DNA of 15,854 nucleotides from REEP01 sp964517265 (GTDB lineage Bacteria; Pseudomonadota; Alphaproteobacteria; Rhodospirillales; Defluviicoccaceae): NCBI GenBank assembly GCA_964517265.1, contig CAZFBS010000056.1, positions 1 through 15,854 of the forward strand, given 5' to 3'. Within the stretch, counting starts at the first letter, position 1; each line of letters opens with the position of its first letter. Both the position numbers and the translations under genes were made by a program. A model generated the notes under the pieces. The model was not told where the DNA came from, did no database searches, and was given only the letters and a program-made list of their open reading frames with translations. This document shows, in pieces, positions 7,415 to 15,474 of the stretch.

Positions 7415-8563
7415 ATGATTATCACCTGTCCACACTGCACAACCCGATACCGTGTTGCGGCAACATCGTTCGGTGCCGACGCGCGGAAAGTGCGGTGCTC
7501 GAACTGCGAACACGTGTGGACCGTCCAGCCTCTTCAATCAAGACAAGAGATGGATCGGCACACGAAACAGCCCACGAGCCCGGTTGCGGTCGCTTCGCCA
7601 CGCCGGCATGCAGCCCTGCAACGCGCTGCGCGCGCCCTCCAGCAAGAGCAGAAGCGGGATTCCGGAGGACGTCAGAACACAGCTGCGGCGATTCGGACGC
7701 CCGCAAATCGATCTGGCGATGGAGCGGCCCAACGAGCGGGGGATTCCCGCCCCAGCCCGGCCGCCGATCACCACCCGGGCCTTCGGGAGGGGTCCGTCAT
7801 CGGTGACGCCTCGACAGGCGCGCAGCCGGCGTTTGCGCCACCACCAGTTCCCATCCATCCTGCTCCTGGGCCCGAATCCGGCCTCGGCGGCGCAGCGGTG
7901 ACCCCGGACGATACCGTTGATGAGACCTTCCTGCCGCCAACCGAGAACCACCCGGACCCCACTGCTGACATCCCTGAAACCGGCACGCTGGCGAACATTG
8001 CTCAAGATCGGGCGTTGATTTCCATCCCGTCCACCACCTCAGCCGACCCGGTGAAGGACGATCCGCTGTCGCCAGACGCGTCTCGGTCCGCCTCAAACTC
8101 AACCGCCCGATCGACCGCGCGATGGCGGAAGCACGCGGTTGTCGCCGCTCTTGCAGCGCTAAGTCTGGCGGCCGGAGTTGGTGTCGGTATCATGCTATTG
8201 GGACGCGACGGCATGATGGCAGGGGTGTCGGATCTGTCTGCGTGGGTTGGTCTCCGGGAGCCGCCCGGCGTCGGCCTCGATATCAGCGATGTCACCTCGT
8301 TCCGAGAGGAAACGCCTGACGGCGATGTGCTTGTCGTCGAGGGCAGGATAACGAACATCGGTGATGAGGCGCGTCCACTGCCCAACATTCGTGTTGCCTT
8401 GTTCGATACCGCTGACACCGAGTTGCAGCATGTGATCGTGAGACCGGACCAAGAGGTGCTTGTCCCTGATGGCCGCTTTGCCTTTTCCGCCCGACTGGAG
8501 AAACCGGCATTGACGGCCCGGCGCATCAAGGTCAGCTTCGCCCGCCGGCGTGAGCACGGCTGA
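7415..8563 (+). CDS. MJ0042-type zinc-ribbon / DUF3426-like membrane protein
   Basis: A 382-residue protein of unknown precise function. It begins with an MJ0042-type zinc ribbon, MIITCPHC...RCSNC, with cysteines 5, 8, 28 and 31 as ligands. There follows a long, low-complexity, Pro/Ala-rich cytoplasmic linker (about 40-235), one transmembrane helix (about 240-262) and a C-terminal domain (about 278-382; DVLVVEGRITNIGDEARPLP) resembling DUF3426, a beta-rich fold probably outside the membrane. This combination is common in Proteobacteria, often close to ftsEX in Alphaproteobacteria. The start at ATG 7415 gives the family-typical MIITCP N-terminus; ATG 7406 is equally in frame. It is divergent from ftsE and convergent with the DUF4175 gene, with only 37 bases between stops and no clear hairpin. 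Confidence 0.85.
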   Translation: MIITCPHCTTRYRVAATSFGADARKVRCSNCEHVWTVQPLQSRQEMDRHTKQPTSPVAVASPRRHAALQRAARALQQEQKRDSGGRQNTAAAIRTPANRSGDGAAQRAGDSRPSPAADHHPGLREGSVIGDASTGAQPAFAPPPVPIHPAPGPESGLGGAAVTPDDTVDETFLPPTENHPDPTADIPETGTLANIAQDRALISIPSTTSADPVKDDPLSPDASRSASNSTARSTARWRKHAVVAALAALSLAAGVGVGIMLLGRDGMMAGVSDLSAWVGLREPPGVGLDISDVTSFREETPDGDVLVVEGRITNIGDEARPLPNIRVALFDTADTELQHVIVRPDQEVLVPDGRFAFSARLEKPALTARRIKVSFARRREHG

Positions 8564-8600
8564 GTCCATCCCTATCATTACTCCATCTTCCTTCGTGGGC

Positions 8601-11135
8601 TCAAAAGCGGCGGAGAAGGCGGTCGATATAGTCATGCTCCAGGCGAGGACGCTCTGGATCGCCGGCACGTCGCCTCAATTCGCGAACGATTTCTTCCACA
8701 TGCCGGATCTGACCGCCGTCCGGAATCTCCACCTCTCCAACGCCAAAACCGCGAAGGCCGTCAATACCGGAACGGCCAAACGGATCGGCGCCAACCCCTG
8801 GATAGCCACCCGGCTGGATCCCCAGCACCCCGGCCATCCCCCCCATCTGCGTCGCCATCGCCTGAGCAGCCGCCCCGGCCGCCGCACGCAAATTGTCGAT
8901 GGCTTCCGTCTGTGCAGGCACGGCATCAGCCGCCCGATCCGCACGCAATGCCGCTGACGCCGCGTCCATCGCCCGGCGCGCCTCAGTGAAGGACGCAGGG
9001 GCATCGCCAATCCGCTCCGCAATGCGTCCCATCAGTTCATCAAGCGTCTGCCCAAGGACATCTTGTTGTGCCGCTTCATCCGCCAATTGCCCCATGCTGT
9101 TCTCACCCGATACCGTCCGCGACGGTGCCGTCTCACTCAGTTCCCTTTCGGAGCCGGCAAACGGCGGCGAGGGAGCGGGAAATCCAAGCGGGTCCAGATC
9201 CTGCTGCCGCAAAGCATCGAAGCTTGCAACAAGAAGATCCTCCTGCCTTTGCGCCAGTTCCTCAAGTTCGCTCAACATCTGTTGCGCTTCGGCAAAAGCC
9301 TCCATCGCCTGCGCGCTGGAATCGAAGCCAGAATGAACCTGATCGACGAGCCGCTGCAATTCGGCGAGCAGGTTGCGCGCCCGGTCCCGGGCGCCGGCGC
9401 GCGCCAGTTGCCGGGTCATTTCAACAAGGTCCATAAGATCCTGCCCCTGCACCATCCGGCCCATCGGGGTCTGCGGCAGCGGGGCGATGCCGCGGTCCGC
9501 CAACTCGGAGGCGACCGCCTGAAGGTACTGCTCCAAAGCCTGCTGAAGTTCATCGGCAAGCCTTTCGATTTCGTCGCTGTCGGCACCGGCCTCCAATGCC
9601 TCCTGCAAACGTTCGCGCGCTTCGCTCAGCAGCCGTTCGGCCGCCGGTACCGCGCCCTGCTCGACACGCAGCGCCGTGTCCCAGAGCAGATCACGCACGG
9701 AGGCGATGGCCCCCGGGTCGCGGTCATGCCACAACCGGCTCCCCGCCACTGCCAACGCCAACGATACGACCACATCGTTGCCGAACCGACTGGGCCAGCC
9801 GCCGATCACCCGCAGTGCCGAGGCCACCCCTCTTCGACTGGCGACGGTGTCGACCGTCAGGCGACGGCGCTCATCGATGATGGCACGTGCCACCGGATGA
9901 GTGAACGCGCGCTCCGGCAACAGGACGGAAACAGGCGCGCTGACACCAACCTGCCCGATAGCATCCTCGGCTTGCAGGCGAATCGAGACGTTCTGACCGG
10001 CCCAACGATGGGATGTCAGGTCGTGCTGGCTGCTGCCTTGCGCGCCTGCTGCTCCCGGCTCCGCCAGCGGCACGCTCATCCGGATGCTGCGTTCACCGCC
10101 GGCAAGATCGCCGCCATCACCACGCTCGATCACCGCGGTGATCTGTTCGACGCCGTAATCATCCAAGGCCTGATAGCCGATCCCGAGCAGGTGGTCGGAG
10201 GTTGCGCCTGGCTGGGTGGTGAACCTCACCTCCGGCACCTTGTCGGGAACGACTTCGATCGGCCAACGCGCCAGCGTCCGGCGCCCGGCACGAACGGCCA
10301 GTTGATCACCTCTGTGGATGTCGACCTGCGCCTGGTAGCTGCTGGCGCCCCTGTCGGCGCCCAGCGATGTGAAGGCTGACGACGTATCTCCGATGACCAG
10401 TTGTGGCGGATGCGCCAGCATGCCGACCTGTGCAAGCACCCTGCTTCCGGCCGGGATCCGGATCGGTGCCGCGGCCGGGTCCTGTTCCTCTGTTGCTGGG
10501 CTTTTCAAGAACAGCGGTGGATGGCCCGTGTACTCCGGCGGCGTCACCCAAACCTCGACGGCCGGCGATCTCGCCGCCGGAACGAGCAGAGAGGGCGTTA
10601 CCGCACGCCAGAGGCGTTCGCCAGCGTGTTCGCCTGCGGCCACTGCCCCGACGAGAACCATGAGTGTAACAATGACGCGCAGGCCATAAGGGTCGAGGCC
10701 GGCCATGCCGGGAGCTGGAACGCCCACCCTCAGCAGCTTGGTCGCAGCGGTCATCTGCTTCAGATGTGTGTTCCACAGGACCCGGGCTGCGGGATCGTCG
10801 TTGCCGCCGAGCAGGACATCCTCCAGCGCCGTCAGCGGACGATGACGAAGGCCGCTGTCGCGCTCCAACCGGCTCCGCGCCAACCGTCGCGGGATCGGAC
10901 CAAGCCCAATCGCGGCATTCCGGACCGCAAGAACAAAGGCCCCTACTACGACGAACAGAACCATCGCGTGAAGGTTCGGCGGCAGCAGCGGCAGGACATC
11001 GAGCAGGGCAAGCGCGGCAAAAATTCCGGCAATACCGAGGATCGGCCACATCAGCGGCCACATGCGCTCCCACATCACAGCCGCCGCGGCCAGCCATAGC
11101 AGCAACCGATAACGGCGCAATTGACGCTCCGTCAC
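8601..11135 (-). CDS. DUF4175 / TIGR02302-family membrane protein
   Basis: An 844-residue member of the alphaproteobacterial low-complexity family TIGR02302 (DUF4175), of unknown function. Hydrophobic helices at about 29-50, 55-72 and 151-168 anchor the N-terminus. Next comes WVTPPEYTGHPPLFL (196-210), a family-typical motif opening an extracytoplasmic region, then a long Gln/Glu/Ala-rich, probably coiled-coil part (roughly 480-680) and a Gly/Met/Gln-rich stretch. It ends with the conserved RPRLEHDYIDRLLRRF. The start is GTG, overlapping the lysA stop as GTGA, so translation is probably coupled to lysA. The family commonly follows lysA in Alphaproteobacteria, which supports the call. The link to lysine or peptidoglycan metabolism is only contextual. 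Confidence 0.88.
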   Translation of the reverse strand: MTERQLRRYRLLLWLAAAAVMWERMWPLMWPILGIAGIFAALALLDVLPLLPPNLHAMVLFVVVGAFVLAVRNAAIGLGPIPRRLARSRLERDSGLRHRPLTALEDVLLGGNDDPAARVLWNTHLKQMTAATKLLRVGVPAPGMAGLDPYGLRVIVTLMVLVGAVAAGEHAGERLWRAVTPSLLVPAARSPAVEVWVTPPEYTGHPPLFLKSPATEEQDPAAAPIRIPAGSRVLAQVGMLAHPPQLVIGDTSSAFTSLGADRGASSYQAQVDIHRGDQLAVRAGRRTLARWPIEVVPDKVPEVRFTTQPGATSDHLLGIGYQALDDYGVEQITAVIERGDGGDLAGGERSIRMSVPLAEPGAAGAQGSSQHDLTSHRWAGQNVSIRLQAEDAIGQVGVSAPVSVLLPERAFTHPVARAIIDERRRLTVDTVASRRGVASALRVIGGWPSRFGNDVVVSLALAVAGSRLWHDRDPGAIASVRDLLWDTALRVEQGAVPAAERLLSEARERLQEALEAGADSDEIERLADELQQALEQYLQAVASELADRGIAPLPQTPMGRMVQGQDLMDLVEMTRQLARAGARDRARNLLAELQRLVDQVHSGFDSSAQAMEAFAEAQQMLSELEELAQRQEDLLVASFDALRQQDLDPLGFPAPSPPFAGSERELSETAPSRTVSGENSMGQLADEAAQQDVLGQTLDELMGRIAERIGDAPASFTEARRAMDAASAALRADRAADAVPAQTEAIDNLRAAAGAAAQAMATQMGGMAGVLGIQPGGYPGVGADPFGRSGIDGLRGFGVGEVEIPDGGQIRHVEEIVRELRRRAGDPERPRLEHDYIDRLLRRF

Positions 11136-12463
11136 CGGGATCCTCCGAGGCGGGCCTCCAACCGACTGGCGTCGTGATCGAGCGGGCCTCCCGATTGCTC
11201 GCCCCAGGGTGCCAGATGCTGACGCCGGAGCCAGTCGGAAATTCCCCTTCGCTCGCCGACCACCGCAAAGTCGGCTCCCCTGACCAGAACCTCAGCCGGA
11301 ACGGCTCGGGCGTTGTACGTCGATGCCATTACGGCACCGTAGGCACCGGCGGTCCGGATCGCCAGCAAATCACCGGCCTTCATCGGCGGCAAAGAACGCG
11401 ACTTGGCAAACGTATCTCCCGATTCGCAGATCGGCCCGACGACATCGACAACAACAGGCTCGACCTCCGGCGCCGGTTCCACAACCGGAACAATGGCATG
11501 GTAGGCGCCGTAAAGCGCCGGCCGGATCAAATCATTCATCCCGGCATCGACGATGACGAACGTCCGAGTCGCCCCCTCCTTGACATAGATGATGCGGGTG
11601 ACCACCAATCCGGCGTTGCCGACCAGCAGCCGTCCCGGCTCCAGGATGATCCTGCAGCCAAGATCGCCGACCGTTTCGCGCACAACCTGCCCGTAGGCCT
11701 GCGGGGAGGGAATCGCCTCCGCTTCATCGCCATGGGGGATTCCAAGCCCACCGCCGAGATCCAGCGACCGGATCTGGTGGCCATCCGCGCGCAGGATCGC
11801 GACCAGATCCCGCAGCCGTCGGAATGCGTCGCGAAACGGATCGAGAGTGGTTAACTGTGAGCCGATGTGGCAGGCAATGCCGCAAACGGTGATGCCGGGC
11901 AAAGCCGCGGCGCGCGAGAACGTGGCGTGGGCGGCGGTCCACTCGATCCCGAACTTGTTCTCGCGCCGGCCGGTGGTGATCTTGTCGTGGGTGAACGCAT
12001 CGACATCGGGATTGATGCGGATCGCCACCGCCGCCGAAACCCCGAGAGACTGCGCGACATCGGACAGCGCCATCAACTCCGGCTCGGACTCGACGTTGAT
12101 CTGCAGAATGCCGGCGCTCAACGCCGCCTTCATTTCTTCCGCGGTTTTGCCCACTCCGGAAAAGACGATCTTTTCTCCCGGCACGCCCGCCGCCAGCGCT
12201 GCTTCCAGTTCACCGCCCGAGACGACATCGGCACCGGCACCCAACCGGGCAAGTGTCTGCACCACCGCAATATTGCCGTTGGCCTTGACGGCGTAACAGA
12301 TCAGGGGATCGAGGTCAGCGACGGACTCGTGAAAGACCCGGTAATGGCGCTCCAGTGTTGCTGAAGAATAGACGTAGAGGGGCGTACCGGCCTCTCGCAC
12401 CAGGCGATCCAGGGCAATGTCCTCTGCATGCAGCAGGCCATGGCGGTAGTGGAAATGGTCCAC
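11132..12463 (-). CDS. lysA: diaminopimelate decarboxylase
   Basis: Decarboxylates meso-diaminopimelate to L-lysine, the last step of the DAP pathway; PLP-dependent, cytoplasmic. At 443 residues it is slightly longer than the usual ~420. Seen are the Schiff-base lysine in CYAVKAN (Lys60), HIGSQ (His199), the phosphate-binding GGGLG (237-241), EPGR (275-278), the substrate-binding Arg314 (LIRPALY), CESGD with active-site Cys346, and GAYGAVMAS with Tyr375. The start is GTG, with GGGAG about 10 bases upstream. The gene lies between the small lipoprotein gene and the DUF4175 gene, all on the minus strand and probably one transcript. Confidence 0.97.
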   Translation of the reverse strand: MDHFHYRHGLLHAEDIALDRLVREAGTPLYVYSSATLERHYRVFHESVADLDPLICYAVKANGNIAVVQTLARLGAGADVVSGGELEAALAAGVPGEKIVFSGVGKTAEEMKAALSAGILQINVESEPELMALSDVAQSLGVSAAVAIRINPDVDAFTHDKITTGRRENKFGIEWTAAHATFSRAAALPGITVCGIACHIGSQLTTLDPFRDAFRRLRDLVAILRADGHQIRSLDLGGGLGIPHGDEAEAIPSPQAYGQVVRETVGDLGCRIILEPGRLLVGNAGLVVTRIIYVKEGATRTFVIVDAGMNDLIRPALYGAYHAIVPVVEPAPEVEPVVVDVVGPICESGDTFAKSRSLPPMKAGDLLAIRTAGAYGAVMASTYNARAVPAEVLVRGADFAVVGERRGISDWLRRQHLAPWGEQSGGPLDHDASRLEARLGGSR

Positions 12464-12526
12464 CGTATCAAGTCTCCCGCCTGTTGATCATGCTCTGGCC
12501 GTCGCGCTCCGAATGCCGTCGACCCG

Positions 12527-12655
12527 TTACCGGGCCGGGTAGCGACGTGGATAATCGGACTCCGGCGGGAAATCCGGCATCGCCCGGCGTCCACAGCCGG
12601 TGGCCGGCAAGGCCACTCCCGCCACCACGAGTAAGACGAGAAGGATGCGTATCAC
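12527..12655 (-). CDS. LptM-like small lipoprotein (42 aa)
   Basis: A 42-residue gene with a GTG start and a GAGGTG Shine-Dalgarno 4 bases before it. The product has a short basic N-terminus, a hydrophobic core (residues 4-17), a lipobox-like ATGC ending in Cys21 (Ala rather than the usual Leu at -3), and a short proline-rich tail CGRRAMPDFPPESDYPRRYP. Small lipoproteins starting CGxxG/R...PPP...YPRxYP directly before lysA are common in Alphaproteobacteria and are annotated as YifL/LptM-like. LptM of E. coli assists assembly of the LPS translocon LptDE in the outer membrane. That function is inferred here; what is seen is a signal peptide, a lipidation cysteine and a conserved genomic position, 63 bases ahead of lysA. 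Confidence 0.8.
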   Translation of the reverse strand: MIRILLVLLVVAGVALPATGCGRRAMPDFPPESDYPRRYPAR

Positions 12656-12834
12656 ACGTCACCTCATGCTTTCAGCTTCCCGAGTATGGGACTTCGGCGC
12701 AGCGGTTGCGAGCGCAAATCACCTCCCGGCGCCGGGTAAAGGAATCCCATTTGGTATAACAGCGTTGACGCCTCAGCGCAGCAACGCCACCTCACGATGA
12801 CCAGAAAAACGGCGACAAGGGCAGGCGCGGTACC
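12656..12834. promoter_or_regulatory. divergent intergenic region with two palindromes
   Basis: This 179-base gap separates the lipoprotein-lysA operon (minus) from the deacetylase gene (plus) and should hold promoters for both. It contains TTGCG-AG-CGCAA (12706-12717) and a perfect 12-base palindrome CCCGGCGCCGGG (12725-12736). No convincing -35/-10 pair was found on either strand. No frame in it gave a protein I could support. Confidence 0.3.
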
Positions 12835-13968
12835 GTGGATGCATCGCCCGTGTTAATCGGCAGCGAGATCTATCGCGCCTGCCACCATCCTGCCGGTCAT
12901 CCGTTGGCAATTCCGCGGGTAACGCTTGCGATCGATCTTTGCCGCGCGCTGGGCTGGCTGCCCGATGGGGCCTACCTCGACAGCCCGCTCGCATCCGCCA
13001 GCGATATCGTGCGCTATCACCACGAGGACTATGTAGCGGCCGTCATCGAGGCAGAACGAACGCAACGCGTTTCGGCGCCACTTGCCCGCGAATTCAACCT
13101 GGGCGTCAATGGGAATGTCGTCCATTCGGCGATGTTCCGGCGGCCGGCAACGGCCTGTGGTGGATCGCTGCTCGCGGCGCGCCTTCTCGTAAAGGGACAA
13201 CGGATCGTGTTCCATCCGGCCGGCGGTACCCATCACGGTCAGCCCCGTCGGGCGAGCGGTTTTTGCACCTTCAATGATCCGGTCCTCGCCATCCTTGCCC
13301 TGCTGGATGCGGGGATGAGGCGGGTGTTCTACCTCGATCTGGATGCCCATTTCGGCGATGGCGTGCAGCACGCCTTCCATGACGACCAGAGAGTGTTCAC
13401 GCTGTCGATCCACGAAGCAGGTCGGTGGCCGATGGCGCGCGGCAGCGATCCGGCGACGCCGGGCGGCGTGCTTGATCGCGCCGGCGGTATGGCTCGCAAT
13501 CTGCCGGTTTCACCCCCCGCCAACGACACCGAGATCGAGTACCTTCTCGAAACGGTGATGCTTCCGCTGATCGACGGATTTGATCCCGAGGTGCTTGTGG
13601 TGCAGTGCGGTGCCGATGCCCTCGCCGATGATCCGCTGTCACGTCTCGCCTTGTCCAATGTTGCGCTATGGCGGACGCTGGCGGCCGTTCGGCGGTGCGT
13701 GTCCCGTCTGCTTGTTCTCGGCGGAGGCGGCTATAACCCATATACGGTCGGCCGTTGCTGGACCGGCGTTTGGGCAATCCTCAATGGATTGGACACCCCG
13801 ACACGGCTGCCCGTGGAGGGAACGGCGCTTTTGCGCGGCGTTCGATGGAACCACCGTCGCGCGCAGAACCCGCCCGAATGGTGGTTCACGACTTTGGCAG
13901 ATCGCCCGCGCGAAGGTCCCATTCGACCTGAGGTCCGCGCCCTGGCAAGCGCCGTCCTCGGACCTTGA
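12835..13968 (+). CDS. histone-deacetylase superfamily protein (AcuC-like)
   Basis: A 377-residue zinc-dependent arginase/deacetylase-fold enzyme that probably removes acetyl groups from lysines or small acetylated amines. Conserved elements are the catalytic His pair in GGTHHG (133-134); metal ligands Asp170 and His172 in YLDLDAHFGDGVQ and Asp261 in GADALADDP; and the transition-state tyrosine in GGGGYNPYT (Tyr300). The usual HHGDG is HFGDG here (Phe173), at a position that is not a metal ligand. The C-terminal NPPEWWFTTLADRPREGP is typical of proteobacterial AcuC-like members. Bacterial AcuC is known to deacetylate acetyl-CoA synthetase, but no acs or acyltransferase gene lies nearby to support that substrate. 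The start is GTG, after an AGG-containing leader. The gene stands alone on its strand. Confidence 0.9.
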   Translation: MDASPVLIGSEIYRACHHPAGHPLAIPRVTLAIDLCRALGWLPDGAYLDSPLASASDIVRYHHEDYVAAVIEAERTQRVSAPLAREFNLGVNGNVVHSAMFRRPATACGGSLLAARLLVKGQRIVFHPAGGTHHGQPRRASGFCTFNDPVLAILALLDAGMRRVFYLDLDAHFGDGVQHAFHDDQRVFTLSIHEAGRWPMARGSDPATPGGVLDRAGGMARNLPVSPPANDTEIEYLLETVMLPLIDGFDPEVLVVQCGADALADDPLSRLALSNVALWRTLAAVRRCVSRLLVLGGGGYNPYTVGRCWTGVWAILNGLDTPTRLPVEGTALLRGVRWNHRRAQNPPEWWFTTLADRPREGPIRPEVRALASAVLGP

Positions 13969-13970
13969 CC

Positions 13971-13993
13971 GGCTCCCTCGGCTGCAGGGAACC
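13971..13993. terminator. hairpin between convergent deacetylase and small membrane gene
   Basis: GGCTCCCT (13971-13978) pairs with AGGGAACC (13986-13993), 7 of 8 Watson-Crick, around a 7-base loop, 2 bases after the deacetylase stop. It lacks a T-run on either strand, so it may stabilise the 3' end or act as a weak bidirectional terminator. Confidence 0.35.
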
Positions 13994-14046
13994 ACATGCG
14001 CGTCCCCTGTTGCCCGGCTGCCGACTTCCTGGTCGACGACCTTCTA

Positions 14047-14145
14047 TTATTGGAAGTAGCCGGCAAAAACGTACAAGGTAAGGACTATAGCTGTGATGAT
14101 GGCGGCATAGGGCGCAACGCGTGCGATCGCCGAATCCCAGTTCAT
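14047..14145 (-). CDS. 32-residue single-pass membrane protein, function unknown
   Basis: A short ORF beginning MNWDSAIARVAPYAA, with a good Shine-Dalgarno (GGGAGAGGG) about 6 bases before an ATG start. A single hydrophobic helix covers about residues 11-30, and the product ends AGYFQ. The charged residues Asp4 and Arg9 precede the helix, so an N-in orientation is plausible. It lies alone in the 468 bases between the deacetylase and the next plus-strand gene. I do not recognise the family. It resembles the small accessory subunits of membrane complexes in size and layout, but no partner gene is nearby. Support rests on the ribosome site, codon-clean frame and helix. Confidence 0.6.
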   Translation of the reverse strand: MNWDSAIARVAPYAAIITAIVLTLYVFAGYFQ

Positions 14146-14439
14146 GGTGGACCCTCTCCCGATGACTCCGCAAACCTCTACATTTGGACGGCCCTTCCCA
14201 TGGGAACCCGCGTGCCCGGTCTGTTGATCAGCGGCCAGCGATTCCTTTTGTTGACTGAGTGTATAGCCGATTCATGAACACAATCTTGACGCGATTGTTG
14301 CAATGCACCATTGCCTGTTGTGCATAGAACGGATTGACTCCCCGGGCGCGCCCTCCTCATGATCCTGCCGGGAAGAGGCGAACAACCGGTGACAACCGCT
14401 GAAGGCGTTGAAGGCGGTGCGCAGCGAGAGCCATGAGTG
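14146..14439. promoter_or_regulatory. divergent intergenic region with an inverted repeat
   Basis: These 294 bases separate the small membrane gene (minus) from the hypothetical gene (plus). They contain a perfect inverted repeat GCAATG-CAC-CATTGC (14300-14314) located 8 bases after a TTGACG (14286-14291), and other -35-like TTGACT strings at 14251 and 14334. On the minus strand TATACA (about 14259-14264) could be a -10 for the small gene. No -35/-10 pair is strong. A 10-base palindrome GGGCGCGCCC sits at 14344-14353. No coding frame was supported. Confidence 0.3.
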
Positions 14440-15474
14440 ATGAGCGCAGGAGCGGCCTTGGCGCTGTCAGACTTGATCCGGCGCATGCTCGGCAGCCCGG
14501 AAGCAAGCTGGAGCCTCGGTACCGTGGGCGCCATTGCCGAGTTTCAGCACGTCGACGGAGATCCTGTTCCGCAGGTTCGGCCTCTTGCCGGTGGCGGCGA
14601 GGTGGCAACCGCCCGCGGTGCCGTGAGGGTGCGGGTGTCGCCGGAAACGCGCGCGATTGCCTGCGAGGGCTTGTGCCGGCGGCGAGATGCCTGGACCCAA
14701 AGCTTGGTGTTATGCCTGCCGCAAGACATCGCGCTGATGGGGGTCCGCCCTGTGCTCACGGATCTCGGGCCGGATCGGGATGCAGTGCGACCCGAAGATC
14801 GCACGGCAATTTTGTTCGATATCGGGATCGGCGCGCCCCATCTCGACTTTTGCATACGGACATCGGATCAAAATCTCATTCGCTTGTTGCGCCGAGGGCA
14901 AGGCGGCTCGGTTCTTACCAGCCCCAGTCCCGCACTTGAGGCCATCAAACAGAGCAGCCCAAACAGAGTCTGCATCTCCCGCATCGGCAGGATTGAGGTG
15001 TTTCAGCCGATCGGCTCCCATCGACAGCAGAGACCTGCTCCGATCGGCCCTCATACCCATCTCCTACCCAAGCTGCTCCACAACGCCCGGTATCCTCAGA
15101 CCGGAAGCATGATCCCCGAAGGGTGGCAATCGGTGTTCGATCTTTATCCCGGCAATCCGGTCATCGATCGGCTCGGGCGCGCTCGCCCCTTCGACAGGAC
15201 TTTGAACAACCAGTTTCAAGAACTGCTGGAGCGGTACGCGCCGCCGGGCTACATGGAGGAGAAACTGCTCGTTTCGGCAGCCGTTATCGCAGGCATGGAT
15301 CCGCATCTGTTTGCCGAAGACGAGGCATCATCGGCATGCAGCGCCAAACAGGTCATCCGGCAGGTCACCTTGCGGCAGATGCTTCACACTCATCCCGAAA
15401 TCACTGCGGTTCGAACGTGGCTCGCGGCCCAAAGTGACGTGACCTTGCCACCCGATATCGATCTTGCTCATTGA
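14440..15474 (+). CDS. conserved hypothetical protein (possibly DUF6925)
   Basis: A soluble-looking 344-residue protein without signal peptide or membrane helix. Recognisable blocks are SWSLGTVGAIAEFQ near the N-terminus, VATARGAVRV, SLVLCLPQDIA, VLTDLGPDRDAVRPEDR, a central CISRIGRIEVFQPIGS, the His-rich GPHTHLLPKLL and a helical C-terminal third. I believe this matches an alphaproteobacterial family of unknown function (tentatively DUF6925), but this is from memory and not certain. No catalytic motif is evident, though the two histidines in GPHTH could bind metal. ATG 14440 is chosen over GTG 14437; GAGAG lies about 9 bases upstream. Its 3' end overlaps the convergent kinase-like gene by 7 bases. 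Confidence 0.75.
   Translation: MSAGAALALSDLIRRMLGSPEASWSLGTVGAIAEFQHVDGDPVPQVRPLAGGGEVATARGAVRVRVSPETRAIACEGLCRRRDAWTQSLVLCLPQDIALMGVRPVLTDLGPDRDAVRPEDRTAILFDIGIGAPHLDFCIRTSDQNLIRLLRRGQGGSVLTSPSPALEAIKQSSPNRVCISRIGRIEVFQPIGSHRQQRPAPIGPHTHLLPKLLHNARYPQTGSMIPEGWQSVFDLYPGNPVIDRLGRARPFDRTLNNQFQELLERYAPPGYMEEKLLVSAAVIAGMDPHLFAEDEASSACSAKQVIRQVTLRQMLHTHPEITAVRTWLAAQSDVTLPPDIDLAH

Noticed and set aside
9063..10379. 438-codon plus-strand frame opposite the DUF4175 gene
   Set aside because: Same reason: an antisense shadow of a low-complexity gene, with no recognisable motif.
10766..11854. 362-codon plus-strand frame across the DUF4175/lysA junction
   Set aside because: It runs antisense through two well-supported genes and shows Arg/Pro/Gly-rich shadow composition.
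13996..14277. 93-codon plus-strand frame after the deacetylase gene
   Set aside because: It overlaps the small minus-strand membrane gene, has no ribosome site, and its sequence shows no domain or membrane segment of its own.
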